DNA from: Brevibacillus laterosporus
Lineage (GTDB): Bacteria; Bacillota; Bacilli; Brevibacillales; Brevibacillaceae
Assembly (NCBI RefSeq): GCF_030489605.1
Contig: NZ_JAUKFY010000029.1
Span: 1 to 42,732, forward strand
DNA: 42,732 nucleotides
Direction of reading: 5' to 3'
A program made the position numbers and the translations under genes. Every line of letters starts with the position of its first letter. Positions within the stretch are counted from its first letter, which is position 1. Under the pieces are notes generated by a model. It searched no databases. It saw only the letters and a list, made by a program, of their open reading frames with translations, and had not been told where the DNA came from. This document shows, in pieces, positions 16,518 to 24,525 of this stretch.

Positions 16518-17891
16518 ATGGATATGTATAGAGGGAAGCTCGTTGTTGTATTAGGTCTGGCGAAAAGCGGTGTGGCGGTTGCAAAACTGTTACACCGTTT
16601 TGGTGCTATTGTCATCGTAAATGATCAAAAAACGCGTGAGGAAGCTACTGGATATGAAGAGCTGGAAGAGCTGGGGGTAAAAGTGATTACGGGTGGACAT
16701 CCGGATGATCTCATCTCCAAGGATGTAGCTTTAGTGGTGAAAAATCCTGGGATTCCTTATGAATCAAAACCAGTCCAACAGGCATTAGCCAAGTCTATAC
16801 CAGTGATTACAGAAGTAGAGCTGGCCTATCGTTTGTCCAAAGCACCATTAATCGGTATTACTGGCTCAAATGGAAAAACGACGACGACTACCTTAGTAGG
16901 ACTTATTTTGCATGCAGCTTCTGTGGATGCTATCGTTGGTGGAAATATTGGCACGGTGTTATGTAGTTTGGCGGAAGAGATGAAGCCGGATCAGTATTTA
17001 GTGGCTGAATTAAGTAGCTTTCAATTAATGGGAACTGATACATTCCGTCCTCATATTGCTACGATCTTAAATCTGTATCCAGCCCATCTGGATTATCATC
17101 ATTCGTTTGAGGAGTACACTAAGGCAAAGTGTAAAATTTTTGCCAATCAGACGGAAGAGGATTATGCAGTTCTGCCATATGATCATGAACCCGTGATGAA
17201 GGTTTGCCAAAACATTCGAGCAAAAGTCTTCTATGTAAGTATTAAGCAAGAGGTTCCTTGTGGCGCTTTTATCAAAGATGGCATTGTCTACTTTAAAAAT
17301 GAGGATGGCAAGCTAGACGAGATTATGAAAGCTACCGAAATCTCATTGCCCGGGGAATTTAATCAGGAAAATGCTCTAGCTGCTATCGTAATGAGTAAAT
17401 TAGCCGGAGCAGACTACGATGCAATGAAGCATGTATTACGCAGTTTTAGCGGTGTTGAACATCGTTTAGAATATGTCGATATGATTGACGGTGTAAAATA
17501 TTACAACAATTCAAAAGCTACTAACTCCGAAGCTGCTATTCGTGGAATTGAGGCATTTGAGGAGCCGGTTGTCCTTATCGCTGGCGGACTTGACCGGGGT
17601 GTAGATTTTGCTGAATTAGTTTCACCATTAAAAAACAAAGTAAAAGCAATTATCACTTACGGGCAAACATCTCCCATTTTACAGAAAAGAGCCGAAGAAG
17701 CAGGAATTGAACTTCGTTTTGCCGTCGATACTGTTGATAGTGCTGTTAAACAAGCAGCGGCTATCGCGGAAGCGAACGACGTGGTCTTGTTAAGCCCGGC
17801 TTGTGCTAGTTGGGATATGTTTCCTTCCTATGAAGTAAGAGGGAGCATGTTTAAGGATAGCGTGCATAAACTTAAAAACAAGCCTATATAA
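16518..17891 (+). CDS. murD: UDP-MurNAc-L-alanine:D-glutamate ligase MurD
   Basis: MurD adds D-glutamate to UDP-MurNAc-L-alanine with ATP. The 457-residue protein shows the N-terminal Rossmann-like UDP-binding domain (VVVLGLAKSGVAVAKLL), the ATP loop GSNGKTTT at 116-123, AELSSFQLMGT near 162-172, NLYPAHLDYHH, and the C-terminal segment YYNNSKATNSEA followed by LIAGGLDRGVDF and LLSPACASWDMFPSYEVRG. ATG 16518 has AGAGGTGAT inside the end of mraY and starts 1 nt after the mraY stop, so coupling is likely. It is followed by a 67-nt gap that holds a 9-bp inverted repeat. Confidence 0.97.
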   Translation: MDMYRGKLVVVLGLAKSGVAVAKLLHRFGAIVIVNDQKTREEATGYEELEELGVKVITGGHPDDLISKDVALVVKNPGIPYESKPVQQALAKSIPVITEVELAYRLSKAPLIGITGSNGKTTTTTLVGLILHAASVDAIVGGNIGTVLCSLAEEMKPDQYLVAELSSFQLMGTDTFRPHIATILNLYPAHLDYHHSFEEYTKAKCKIFANQTEEDYAVLPYDHEPVMKVCQNIRAKVFYVSIKQEVPCGAFIKDGIVYFKNEDGKLDEIMKATEISLPGEFNQENALAAIVMSKLAGADYDAMKHVLRSFSGVEHRLEYVDMIDGVKYYNNSKATNSEAAIRGIEAFEEPVVLIAGGLDRGVDFAELVSPLKNKVKAIITYGQTSPILQKRAEEAGIELRFAVDTVDSAVKQAAAIAEANDVVLLSPACASWDMFPSYEVRGSMFKDSVHKLKNKPI

Positions 17892-17895
17892 ACCT

Positions 17896-17935
17896 GTCCC
17901 TTTGTAAGCTCAGACAAAAATGATAGCAAAGGGAC
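17896..17935 (+). repeat. 9-bp inverted repeat in the murD-spoVE gap
   Basis: GTCCCTTTG (17896-17904) and CAAAGGGAC (17927-17935) are perfectly complementary with a 22-nt loop. No T-run follows, so it is not a typical terminator. The stem ends about 9 nt before the spoVE ribosome-binding site (AAAGGA at 17944-17949). Confidence 0.6.
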
Positions 17936-17958
17936 GATGTACGAAAGGATGGCTTGCG

Positions 17959-19050
17959 ATGAGTAAAGTACGTTCTGCCCCTGATTTTGTTATTATTTTT
18001 GTCACCCTTCTCCTGCTAGGAATAGGGATTGTGATGGTTTACAGCGCCAGTGCCGTATTTGCCCAGCACAAATTCCAAGACCCGTACTTTTTTACCAAGC
18101 GGCAGATCATCTTCGCGATATTGGGGATCGTTTCCATGTATGTGATGATGAATATTGACTATTGGGTATGGAAGAAATGGGCCAAGGCCGGATTTATCGT
18201 AAGTCTGGCGTTGCTCGTGGTGGTTTTGATTATTGGTCGAGAGGTTAATGGTTCAAAAAGTTGGCTTGGATTTGGGTCCTTCGGCATTCAGCCCGGGGAA
18301 TTTGCTAAATTTGGGGTTGCGGCTTTTTTAGCTAGATGGCTATCGGATAATCAAAAGGATATTGTTTACTTTAAAAAAGGACTGTTTCCTGCGTTGATAA
18401 TCCCAGTTGCATGTTTCGGGTTGATTATGTTACAACCTGATTTAGGGACTGGAAGTGTGTTGATGGGGATGGCAATTCTAATGATTTTTGCCTCAGGGGC
18501 AAGAATAAGCCATTTTGTCGGGTTGGGGATGATTGGCATTATTGGTTTTGTCGGACTAATTCTGTCAGCACCATATCGAATGGCCCGGATTACTTCCTTT
18601 CTTGATCCATGGTCGGACCCATTAGGTTCGGGCTATCAAATCATTCAGTCATTATATGCAATTGGGCCAGGAGGTCTGTTAGGACTTGGATTGGGAGAGA
18701 GCAGGCAAAAGTTTTCCTACTTACCGGAGCCGTATAATGACTTTATTTTCTCCATTATTTCTGAGGAGTTAGGCTTTGTTGGTGGGACGCTGGTACTCCT
18801 ATTATTCTTGTTGCTGTTATGGCGAGGCATGCGAGTAGCGATTACTGCTCCTGATCTGTTTGGGAATTTGCTTGCTCTAGCTATCATCGGCATGATCGGC
18901 ATCCAAGTAACGATTAATGTAGGCGTTGTAACGGGGATGTTTCCTGTAACGGGTATTACCTTGCCATTTTTAAGTTACGGTGGCTCCTCGTTGACGCTCA
19001 TGCTAACACAGGTAGGCATCCTGCTAAACATCTCCCGCTTTTCCAGATGA
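17959..19050 (+). CDS. spoVE: SEDS-family glycosyltransferase SpoVE (FtsW/RodA family)
   Basis: SEDS proteins polymerise lipid II glycan strands; SpoVE makes spore cortex with SpoVD, while FtsW serves division. The 363-residue protein has about ten membrane helices and the family segments VMVYSASAVFA (about 25-35), QPGEFAKFGVAAFLARWLSD (about 113-132), LQPDLGTGSVL (about 157-167) and the end block FPVTGITLPFLSYGGSSL. I chose ATG 17959 with AAAGGA upstream; ATG 17920 lies inside the hairpin loop region. Position between murD and murG and the presence of spoVD in the same cluster point to SpoVE, as in B. subtilis. FtsW function for this copy cannot be excluded, since no other SEDS gene lies in the window. 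Confidence 0.88.
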   Translation: MSKVRSAPDFVIIFVTLLLLGIGIVMVYSASAVFAQHKFQDPYFFTKRQIIFAILGIVSMYVMMNIDYWVWKKWAKAGFIVSLALLVVVLIIGREVNGSKSWLGFGSFGIQPGEFAKFGVAAFLARWLSDNQKDIVYFKKGLFPALIIPVACFGLIMLQPDLGTGSVLMGMAILMIFASGARISHFVGLGMIGIIGFVGLILSAPYRMARITSFLDPWSDPLGSGYQIIQSLYAIGPGGLLGLGLGESRQKFSYLPEPYNDFIFSIISEELGFVGGTLVLLLFLLLLWRGMRVAITAPDLFGNLLALAIIGMIGIQVTINVGVVTGMFPVTGITLPFLSYGGSSLTLMLTQVGILLNISRFSR

Positions 19051-19080
19051 CAGATAACATAAAAAGAGATGGGTGATATT

Positions 19081-20181
19081 ATGAGAGTCGTGTTAACAGG
19101 GGGAGGAACTGGAGGGCACATCTATCCGGCGCTTGCGGTTGCAAAAGAAATTTTGCGTCATGAACCGCAAGCTGCCTTTTTGTATATTGGTACCCATAAA
19201 GGGTTGGAATCCACGATTGTTCCTAAATTTAACATTCCCTTTCAAGCAGTAGAGATAGCAGGCTTTAAGCGAAAACTCTCTTTTGATAATGTGCGCACAA
19301 TCCTGAAGTTTATACGTGCGGTATCTGATTCAAAACGGATGCTAAAAGAATTTAAACCGGATGTGGTGATCGGTACAGGAGGTTATGTCTGTGGCCCTGT
19401 TGTGTATGCCGCAGCTAAGCTTGGTATTCCGACAATTATTCATGAACAAAATATTGTACCCGGTATTACAAATAAATTTTTATCGCGTTATGTGAAGCAG
19501 GTAGCAGTCTCATTTGAGGAGTCGTTGCCGTTTTTTCCACAGAAAAAAACAAGCTTTATTGGTAATCCGCGGGCTACGGAAGTCATACATAGCGATCCTA
19601 GCAAAGGGAGAAGCATGCTAGGGCTACCAAATGACAAAAAGATCGTGCTTGTTGTGGGAGGAAGTCGAGGTGCTAAAGCGATCAATGAGGTAACGCTTGC
19701 ATCACTGGCTCAGTTTCATACGTATCCTGACTGTCACTTTGTCTATGTAACAGGTGCTGTGCATTATGAATCGATAAAGGAACGTATTGATAAAATGACA
19801 AACCGGCCAAGCAACTTTACGCTGGTTCCATACGTCGATCATATGCCGGATCTGCTTGCAGCAACGCATGTCATCATCAATCGAGCTGGGGCTTCCTTTT
19901 TAGCGGAGATTACGGCGCTTGGTATTCCGTCAATTCTCATTCCATCTCCGTATGTAACCAATAACCATCAGGAGAAAAATGCACGAGGCCTAGAAAGAGC
20001 TGGTGCAGCAGCGGTTATCGTCGAAAAAGAGTTGACCTCAGAGAAATTGATGTCCACGCTTCATAGCATGTTGACAGATGAACAAAAGTGGAGCAATATG
20101 CAAAAAGCATCACTCTCATTAGGGATGCCGGAAGCTGCAAGTAATCTTTATCAACAGATAGTAAAAGCAGTAAATCGCTAA
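19081..20181 (+). CDS. murG: UDP-GlcNAc:lipid I N-acetylglucosaminyltransferase MurG
   Basis: MurG transfers GlcNAc from UDP-GlcNAc to lipid I, giving lipid II, at the inner face of the membrane. The 366-residue GT-B fold protein has MRVVLTGGGTGGHIYPALAV (residues 1-20), with the first glycine-rich loop. It also has VIGTGGYVCGPVVYAA (about 98-113), IIHEQNIVPGITNKFLSRYV, the second glycine loop VVGGSRGAKAIN near 190-201, and SPYVTNNHQEKNARGLE, a donor-site segment. ATG 19081 is preferred, with GGGTGAT just upstream; an ATG at 19069 has its site too close. A 30-nt gap separates it from spoVE. It is followed by a 99-nt gap with interleaved inverted repeats. Confidence 0.96.
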   Translation: MRVVLTGGGTGGHIYPALAVAKEILRHEPQAAFLYIGTHKGLESTIVPKFNIPFQAVEIAGFKRKLSFDNVRTILKFIRAVSDSKRMLKEFKPDVVIGTGGYVCGPVVYAAAKLGIPTIIHEQNIVPGITNKFLSRYVKQVAVSFEESLPFFPQKKTSFIGNPRATEVIHSDPSKGRSMLGLPNDKKIVLVVGGSRGAKAINEVTLASLAQFHTYPDCHFVYVTGAVHYESIKERIDKMTNRPSNFTLVPYVDHMPDLLAATHVIINRAGASFLAEITALGIPSILIPSPYVTNNHQEKNARGLERAGAAAVIVEKELTSEKLMSTLHSMLTDEQKWSNMQKASLSLGMPEAASNLYQQIVKAVNR

Positions 20182-20187
20182 TAATAG

Positions 20188-20260
20188 GCGTTTGTCACGC
20201 TAGATCGGAAATGCGCATAGTATGAGAGCAAACGCGTGATTGAAAAAGTTCCGACCTAGC
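20188..20260 (+). repeat. Two interleaved inverted repeats in the murG-murB gap
   Basis: GCGTTTG (20188-20194) pairs with CAAACGC (20229-20235). GCTAGATCGGAA (20199-20210) pairs with TTCCGACCTAGC (20249-20260), with one A-C mismatch. The order is A, B, A', B', so both helices can form together only as a pseudoknot; otherwise they compete. The second helix ends 9 nt before the murB ribosome-binding site. No T-run follows. Confidence 0.6.
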
Positions 20261-20280
20261 ATTTGTGTCAGGAGGTTCTT

Positions 20281-21186
20281 ATGAAGCATGTAGCAGAAGC
20301 ATTAGAACAAGCAAATGTTGGAAAGGTATGGGTTGAAGAACCTCTCGCCAAGCATACAACATGGCGAATAGGGGGGCCGGCAGACCTGATGATCCAGCCT
20401 ACAGATAAAGAAGCGCTCATTCGAGCGGTTCAAATTATCCATCAACATGAAATTCCCTGGACTGTTATTGGACGCGGTTCCAACCTTCTAGTGAGGGATG
20501 GAGGGATACGTGGGGCCGTGTTTAAGGTGGCTCAGGGTTTAAGCCACTGCGAATTTCAGGGAGAAACGGTGTGTGTTGGTGCAGGGTACTCTATGGTACG
20601 CTTAGCAGTAGAGGCAGGAAAGCAGGGCTTGACTGGATTAGAATTTGCAGGCGGGATTCCTGGATCTGTTGGAGGAGCTGTCTACATGAATGCCGGGGCG
20701 CATGGATCTGATCTTTCACGTATTCTAACAAGTGCCGAAATCCTTTTCAACGATGGAGAGACGAAGATAGTTAGCAAGGAAGAGATGCAGTTTAGCTACC
20801 GCACATCCCTATTGCAGCAACGCAAGGGTATCGTTATCGAAGCTACTCTTCAATTACAGACAGGTGACCGCAGAGAGATTGCTACGTCGCTAGCAAAGTT
20901 TAAAGATCGTCGGCTCAGTACGCAACCTTTCAACTCGCCTTGTGCGGGGAGCGTGTTCCGTAATCCGCCTGGAGATCATGCAGGACGTCTGATTGAAGCG
21001 TCAGGGCTAAAAGGCTTTACCATTGGGGGAGCTCAAATATCAGAGATGCATGCTAACTTCATCGTAAATCGAGGAGGGGCCACGGCGACCGACGTCCTCA
21101 CCTTAATTGAGCATGCTCGTGCTACGGTACTGAAAAATTTTAACGTAGATTTGCATACAGAGGTTTTGGTGATTGGCGAGGGGTAA
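20281..21186 (+). CDS. murB: UDP-N-acetylenolpyruvoylglucosamine reductase MurB
   Basis: MurB reduces the enolpyruvyl product of MurA with NADPH and FAD, giving UDP-MurNAc. The 301-residue protein is the short (type II) form. It has TTWRIGGPADLMIQP (residues about 22-36), the FAD-binding WTVIGRGSNLLVRDGG (about 60-75), AGGIPGSVGGAVYMNAGAHG (about 122-141), and the catalytic region FNSPCAGSVFRNPPGDHAGR (about 218-237), whose serine is the proton donor. The end has GGAQISEMHANFIVNRGGAT. ATG 20281 follows CAGGAGG; a TTG at 20263 overlaps that site and is rejected. murA starts 15 nt after it, so the first two committed steps of the pathway are encoded together. Confidence 0.96.
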   Translation: MKHVAEALEQANVGKVWVEEPLAKHTTWRIGGPADLMIQPTDKEALIRAVQIIHQHEIPWTVIGRGSNLLVRDGGIRGAVFKVAQGLSHCEFQGETVCVGAGYSMVRLAVEAGKQGLTGLEFAGGIPGSVGGAVYMNAGAHGSDLSRILTSAEILFNDGETKIVSKEEMQFSYRTSLLQQRKGIVIEATLQLQTGDRREIATSLAKFKDRRLSTQPFNSPCAGSVFRNPPGDHAGRLIEASGLKGFTIGGAQISEMHANFIVNRGGATATDVLTLIEHARATVLKNFNVDLHTEVLVIGEG

Positions 21187-21201
21187 CACGGAGGTGAAAG
21201 T

Positions 21202-22458
21202 TTGGAAGCTTTTGCTATCGAAGGTGGAAAACCTCTGTCCGGAACGCTACGGATTCATGGAGCCAAAAATGCTGCTCTGCCAATTCTAGCTGCGACTGTA
21301 CTCGCTGAAGGGCAGTTTCATATCTACGATGTACCACATTTGAAGGACATAGAAGTCATGCTCAAAATTTTGAGCGAAATTGGAGCGAAGGTAAGCCACG
21401 AGGATCATACGGTCACGGTTGATACAACAGGTGTCAATCAGACTCAAGTACCTGAAGATTTAATGGGACAAATGCGTTCTTCCATTTTTCTTATGGGGCC
21501 ACTATTAGCCCGGCTAGGGGAGGTAACCATTTCACGTCCAGGAGGCTGTGCCATCGGGGAGAGAAGAATTGACCTTCATCTCTCAGGGCTAGCTGCTTTA
21601 GGTGCCCAATACACTGATGCTGAGGGCTATATTACTTTCCGTTCACCAGCGCTCGAAGGTACTAAAATATTCTTAACGTTTCCAAGTGTAGGTGCAACGG
21701 AGAATATTATGATGGCTGCTGTTTTGGCAAAAGGCACGACCCGGATTTATAATGCCGCACGCGAGCCCGAAATCATTGATCTGCAAAATTTCCTAAATTC
21801 AATGGGAGCAAAAGTCCGCGGAGCAGGAACGGATACCATAGAGATTGACGGTGTTCCAAGGCTGAGAGCCATCAGTTATCGTGTTATCCCGGACCGGATC
21901 GTGACGGGCACGCATCTGTTAGCTGTAGGATTGTCAAAAGGGCATATAGAACTGAGTAATACAATTCCGGAACATTTGACAGCTTTGGTTGAATTGGTAC
22001 GTGGCAGCGGTGTTGAAATCAAAACATACCATGATATAATGGAGATAAAAAACACTTCTCGTCCACGGGCGATTAATCGCATTATGACGTCTCCCTATCC
22101 TGGTTTTCCAACTGATTTGCAAGCACAGATGATGGTCTTTCTGTCTTTAGCAGATGGAACCAGTCTGATGAAGGAGACAGTGTTCGAAGGCAGATTTAAG
22201 CATGTGACTGAATTAGAGAGAATGGGTGCTTCCATCTTTGTTGACCTAGGAACAGCTTTTATCCGCGGTGTGGATAGATTTTATGGGGCTACAGTGGAAG
22301 CTACAGACCTGCGTGCAGGAGCTGCACTCGTATTGGCTGGTTTAGCTGCCCAAGGCACTACTATTGTTGAACAAACGCAGCATATAGATCGAGGGTACGA
22401 ACGTATCGAGAAACAACTGCAACAGTTGGGTGCTTCTATCTCTCGTATAACCATATAA
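21202..22458 (+). CDS. murA: UDP-N-acetylglucosamine 1-carboxyvinyltransferase MurA
   Basis: MurA transfers enolpyruvate from PEP to UDP-GlcNAc, the committed step of peptidoglycan synthesis and the target of fosfomycin. The 418-residue protein has K22-N23 in IHGAKNAALPIL. The active-site Cys116 lies in RPGGCAIGERRIDLHL, so it is a fosfomycin-sensitive-type Cys, not Asp. GVPRLRA, RIVTGTHLLAVGL and DLRAGAALVLAGL complete the inside-out alpha/beta barrel. The start is TTG at 21202 with GGAGGTGA about 7 nt upstream. In B. subtilis murA genes lie elsewhere; inclusion next to murB is a lineage trait of Paenibacillaceae-like clusters (my recollection). The unit is closed by a hairpin at 22476. Confidence 0.96.
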   Translation: MEAFAIEGGKPLSGTLRIHGAKNAALPILAATVLAEGQFHIYDVPHLKDIEVMLKILSEIGAKVSHEDHTVTVDTTGVNQTQVPEDLMGQMRSSIFLMGPLLARLGEVTISRPGGCAIGERRIDLHLSGLAALGAQYTDAEGYITFRSPALEGTKIFLTFPSVGATENIMMAAVLAKGTTRIYNAAREPEIIDLQNFLNSMGAKVRGAGTDTIEIDGVPRLRAISYRVIPDRIVTGTHLLAVGLSKGHIELSNTIPEHLTALVELVRGSGVEIKTYHDIMEIKNTSRPRAINRIMTSPYPGFPTDLQAQMMVFLSLADGTSLMKETVFEGRFKHVTELERMGASIFVDLGTAFIRGVDRFYGATVEATDLRAGAALVLAGLAAQGTTIVEQTQHIDRGYERIEKQLQQLGASISRITI

Positions 22459-22475
22459 GCATACAAAAGTGGGGG

Positions 22476-22502
22476 AGCGGCATGGATGTTATGCCGCTTT
22501 TC
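22476..22502 (+). terminator. Putative terminator after murA
   Basis: AGCGGCAT (22476-22483) and ATGCCGCT (22491-22498) form an 8-bp perfect stem with a 7-nt loop, followed by a short T-run (TTTTC). It lies 17 nt after the murA stop and could end or attenuate the mur transcript before divIB. Confidence 0.6.
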
Positions 22503-22548
22503 ACGCTGTAAATGGATAGGGATTTGCGAACTGTAGGGGGGAGAATCT

Positions 22549-23718
22549 TTGAATAGGTATAAAGACGACAGAATACCGCTCGTTAAAAATGCTACACCAC
22601 GCAAGAAAAAAGGAAACCGCCGTTTAATTATTATTCTGGCTATCTTTTTCGTAATAGTCTTAAGCGTGGTATTCTTCCGCTCTCCTTACAGTAAGGTAAC
22701 TGATATTCAAGTCTACGGTAACATCTTATACACGAAGGAGCAGATTATTCAGGCGTCTACTCTTACCAACGGCATGCAGTTTTTAAATGTGTGGGATAGC
22801 GATGTAAAAGCAGGTATTTCCACATTGAAGGGCATTAAAGATATCTCGGTCTCCCGTGATTTCCCCGGTGTTATTCGCTTAAATATTCAAGAATACCGCC
22901 GAACAGCCTTGTATGTAAATGGACAAAAGCAGCCGGGCTATTTATTAGAGGATGGGACAATTTTAACTCCCCCAACCCAAACGCTTATGATGGACAGACC
23001 TATCATTCAATCTTGGTCTAGTAAAGATCCAAAAATGTTAAAGCAGTTGGCCGAAGCGCTTATTTCACTACAAGGCGGCGTTATCCACCAAATCTCTGAT
23101 CTGTCGCTAGTACCTACCAAATATGATAGTCAGCAAGTGGTGCTAAATATGCGGGATGGTAATGAAATTCGCAGCACCCTCTCACAGCTAAAGAAAAAAC
23201 TGCCTTGGTACCCTTCTATTGTGCAGGAGATTCCCAAGGGGCAAAAAGGAATTGTTAACCTTTTAGATGTGACGTGGTTTGAAGAATACAGTCATCATGT
23301 GACGAACCAACAACAATTACAGCAGCTAACAAACCCTGATGGCAGCTTAATCAATGAGTCAGGGACAGATACGTCTGCTAATGGAGATACGCAAAATCGA
23401 ACGCAGGACCAACCTTCGCAAACAACGGACAACAACGATCCAAATAATCGGAACCAGCAGAATGGACAAAATACGAACAACCGAAAAAATGACATTCAGA
23501 ATAATGGAAATGGAAACCAAAATGAAGGAAGCTCGAATAACTCGAGCCTAAATAATCAGAGCACAGGCAATAACCAGAATGAGAATCAAAACCAAAATCA
23601 AAACCAGGATCAAAACCAGGATCAAAACCAGAATCAAAACAATAGCCAAAGCAATAACGAGGCTATTAGGAACCAAAATACTCATTCAACAGATGAAACG
23701 ACCACATCTTTTGAATAA
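22549..23718 (+). CDS. divIB: Cell division protein DivIB/FtsQ with long Asn/Gln-rich tail
   Basis: DivIB is a bitopic divisome protein that stabilises FtsL and DivIC. The 389-residue protein has a basic cytoplasmic segment (1-24) and a membrane helix at about 25-43. A POTRA domain follows at about 47-115 (VTDIQVYGNILYTKEQIIQA and then ISVSRDFPGVIRLNIQEYRR), and the beta domain reaches about 245. From about 262 to the end, 128 residues are low-complexity and rich in Asn, Gln, Ser, Thr and Asp, with QNQN/QNQD runs. DivIB is usually about 260 residues, so this is a large extracytoplasmic extension. Start TTG 22549 has AGGGGGGAGAA upstream; no in-frame ATG gives the basic segment and helix. Identity is secure from domains and position; the tail's role is unknown. 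Confidence 0.92.
   Translation: MNRYKDDRIPLVKNATPRKKKGNRRLIIILAIFFVIVLSVVFFRSPYSKVTDIQVYGNILYTKEQIIQASTLTNGMQFLNVWDSDVKAGISTLKGIKDISVSRDFPGVIRLNIQEYRRTALYVNGQKQPGYLLEDGTILTPPTQTLMMDRPIIQSWSSKDPKMLKQLAEALISLQGGVIHQISDLSLVPTKYDSQQVVLNMRDGNEIRSTLSQLKKKLPWYPSIVQEIPKGQKGIVNLLDVTWFEEYSHHVTNQQQLQQLTNPDGSLINESGTDTSANGDTQNRTQDQPSQTTDNNDPNNRNQQNGQNTNNRKNDIQNNGNGNQNEGSSNNSSLNNQSTGNNQNENQNQNQNQDQNQDQNQNQNNSQSNNEAIRNQNTHSTDETTTSFE
23584..23643 (+). repeat. 12-bp tandem repeat inside divIB
   Basis: Five units of 12 bp (AATCAAAACCAG type) run head to tail at 23584, 23596, 23608, 23620 and 23632; the third and fourth are identical and the last is degenerate. Each unit encodes four residues, giving the QNQN/QNQD run, so copy-number change keeps the frame. 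Confidence 0.85.
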
Positions 23719-23800
23719 AAATCGAGGAGTTCAAGCAACTAATAGAGCCAGCTAAGTGTCTAGTAAATGTCTAGAAGGAAAATGAAAGGTGACAAAAGGC

Positions 23801-24514
23801 ATGCGAGTTAGGAAATTTCATGTTTATCTTACGCTGGTCATGTTTAGTACCGGATTTCTGATGGCTAACTCCATCGAGCTGACCCAGCTACATAAAAAAG
23901 TGGTGCAAACAGAAAAAGAATTTCAGCAGGAAACCAAGCTGAACGAACGCATTATTGCAGAGCGGGAAAAGAATCGGGCACTTGAGCAGCAATATGCAGA
24001 AACTCAGCGTAAAATATCTCAGGTAGAGACAGCAATGGCCAATCATCAATCAGAAGCGGCAGCTCTCTTAACAGCACTAGACCGCGCACGTTTACTGGCT
24101 GGAACGGTGCCAGCGACAGGAGCTGGTGTAATGGTTACCCTTCGAGATAACCCTAGTCCAATTAGCACGAATGTTGTACAAAATATCGTACATGAACAGG
24201 ACATTTGGAGAGTGGTTAATGAGCTATTCGTTGCTGGAGCAGAGGGAATTAGTGTGAATGACCAACGCTTGGTCACCAGCTCCTCGATTCGTTGCGTTGG
24301 GCCTACTGTGATTGTAAATGGGGTAAAATCAGCAGCGCCCTTTGTGATTAAAGCAGTGGGAGACCCTGTTACTTTAGAAGGAGCGCTTCATTTACCAGGA
24401 GGGGTGATTGATTCTTTTGAAGGGTTTATAAAAATTGAAACAGCGAAGAAAGATTCCATTGAACTACCTGCTTTTGTAGGTGATGTGAAAATGGGAACAA
24501 GCTCTTCTTCCTAA
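23801..24514 (+). CDS. DUF881-family protein (YlxW/YlxX type), first copy
   Basis: This 237-residue protein has one N-terminal membrane helix (about 7-24), an extracytoplasmic coiled coil at about 27-90 (KVVQTEKEFQQETKLNERII, then RNLRAL-type heptads), and a DUF881 domain from about 105. The domain shows ATGAGVMVTLRDN, DIWRVVNELFVAGAEGISVN and SSSIRCVGPTVIVNG. Two such genes (ylxW, ylxX) follow divIB in B. subtilis; their function is unknown. ATG 23801 has AAAGGTGA 8 nt upstream. A GTG at 23789 with AGAAGGA is a good alternative and would add four residues. An 11-nt gap joins it to its paralogue. Confidence 0.88.
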   Translation: MRVRKFHVYLTLVMFSTGFLMANSIELTQLHKKVVQTEKEFQQETKLNERIIAEREKNRALEQQYAETQRKISQVETAMANHQSEAAALLTALDRARLLAGTVPATGAGVMVTLRDNPSPISTNVVQNIVHEQDIWRVVNELFVAGAEGISVNDQRLVTSSSIRCVGPTVIVNGVKSAAPFVIKAVGDPVTLEGALHLPGGVIDSFEGFIKIETAKKDSIELPAFVGDVKMGTSSSS

Positions 24515-24525
24515 CAGGTGATACC

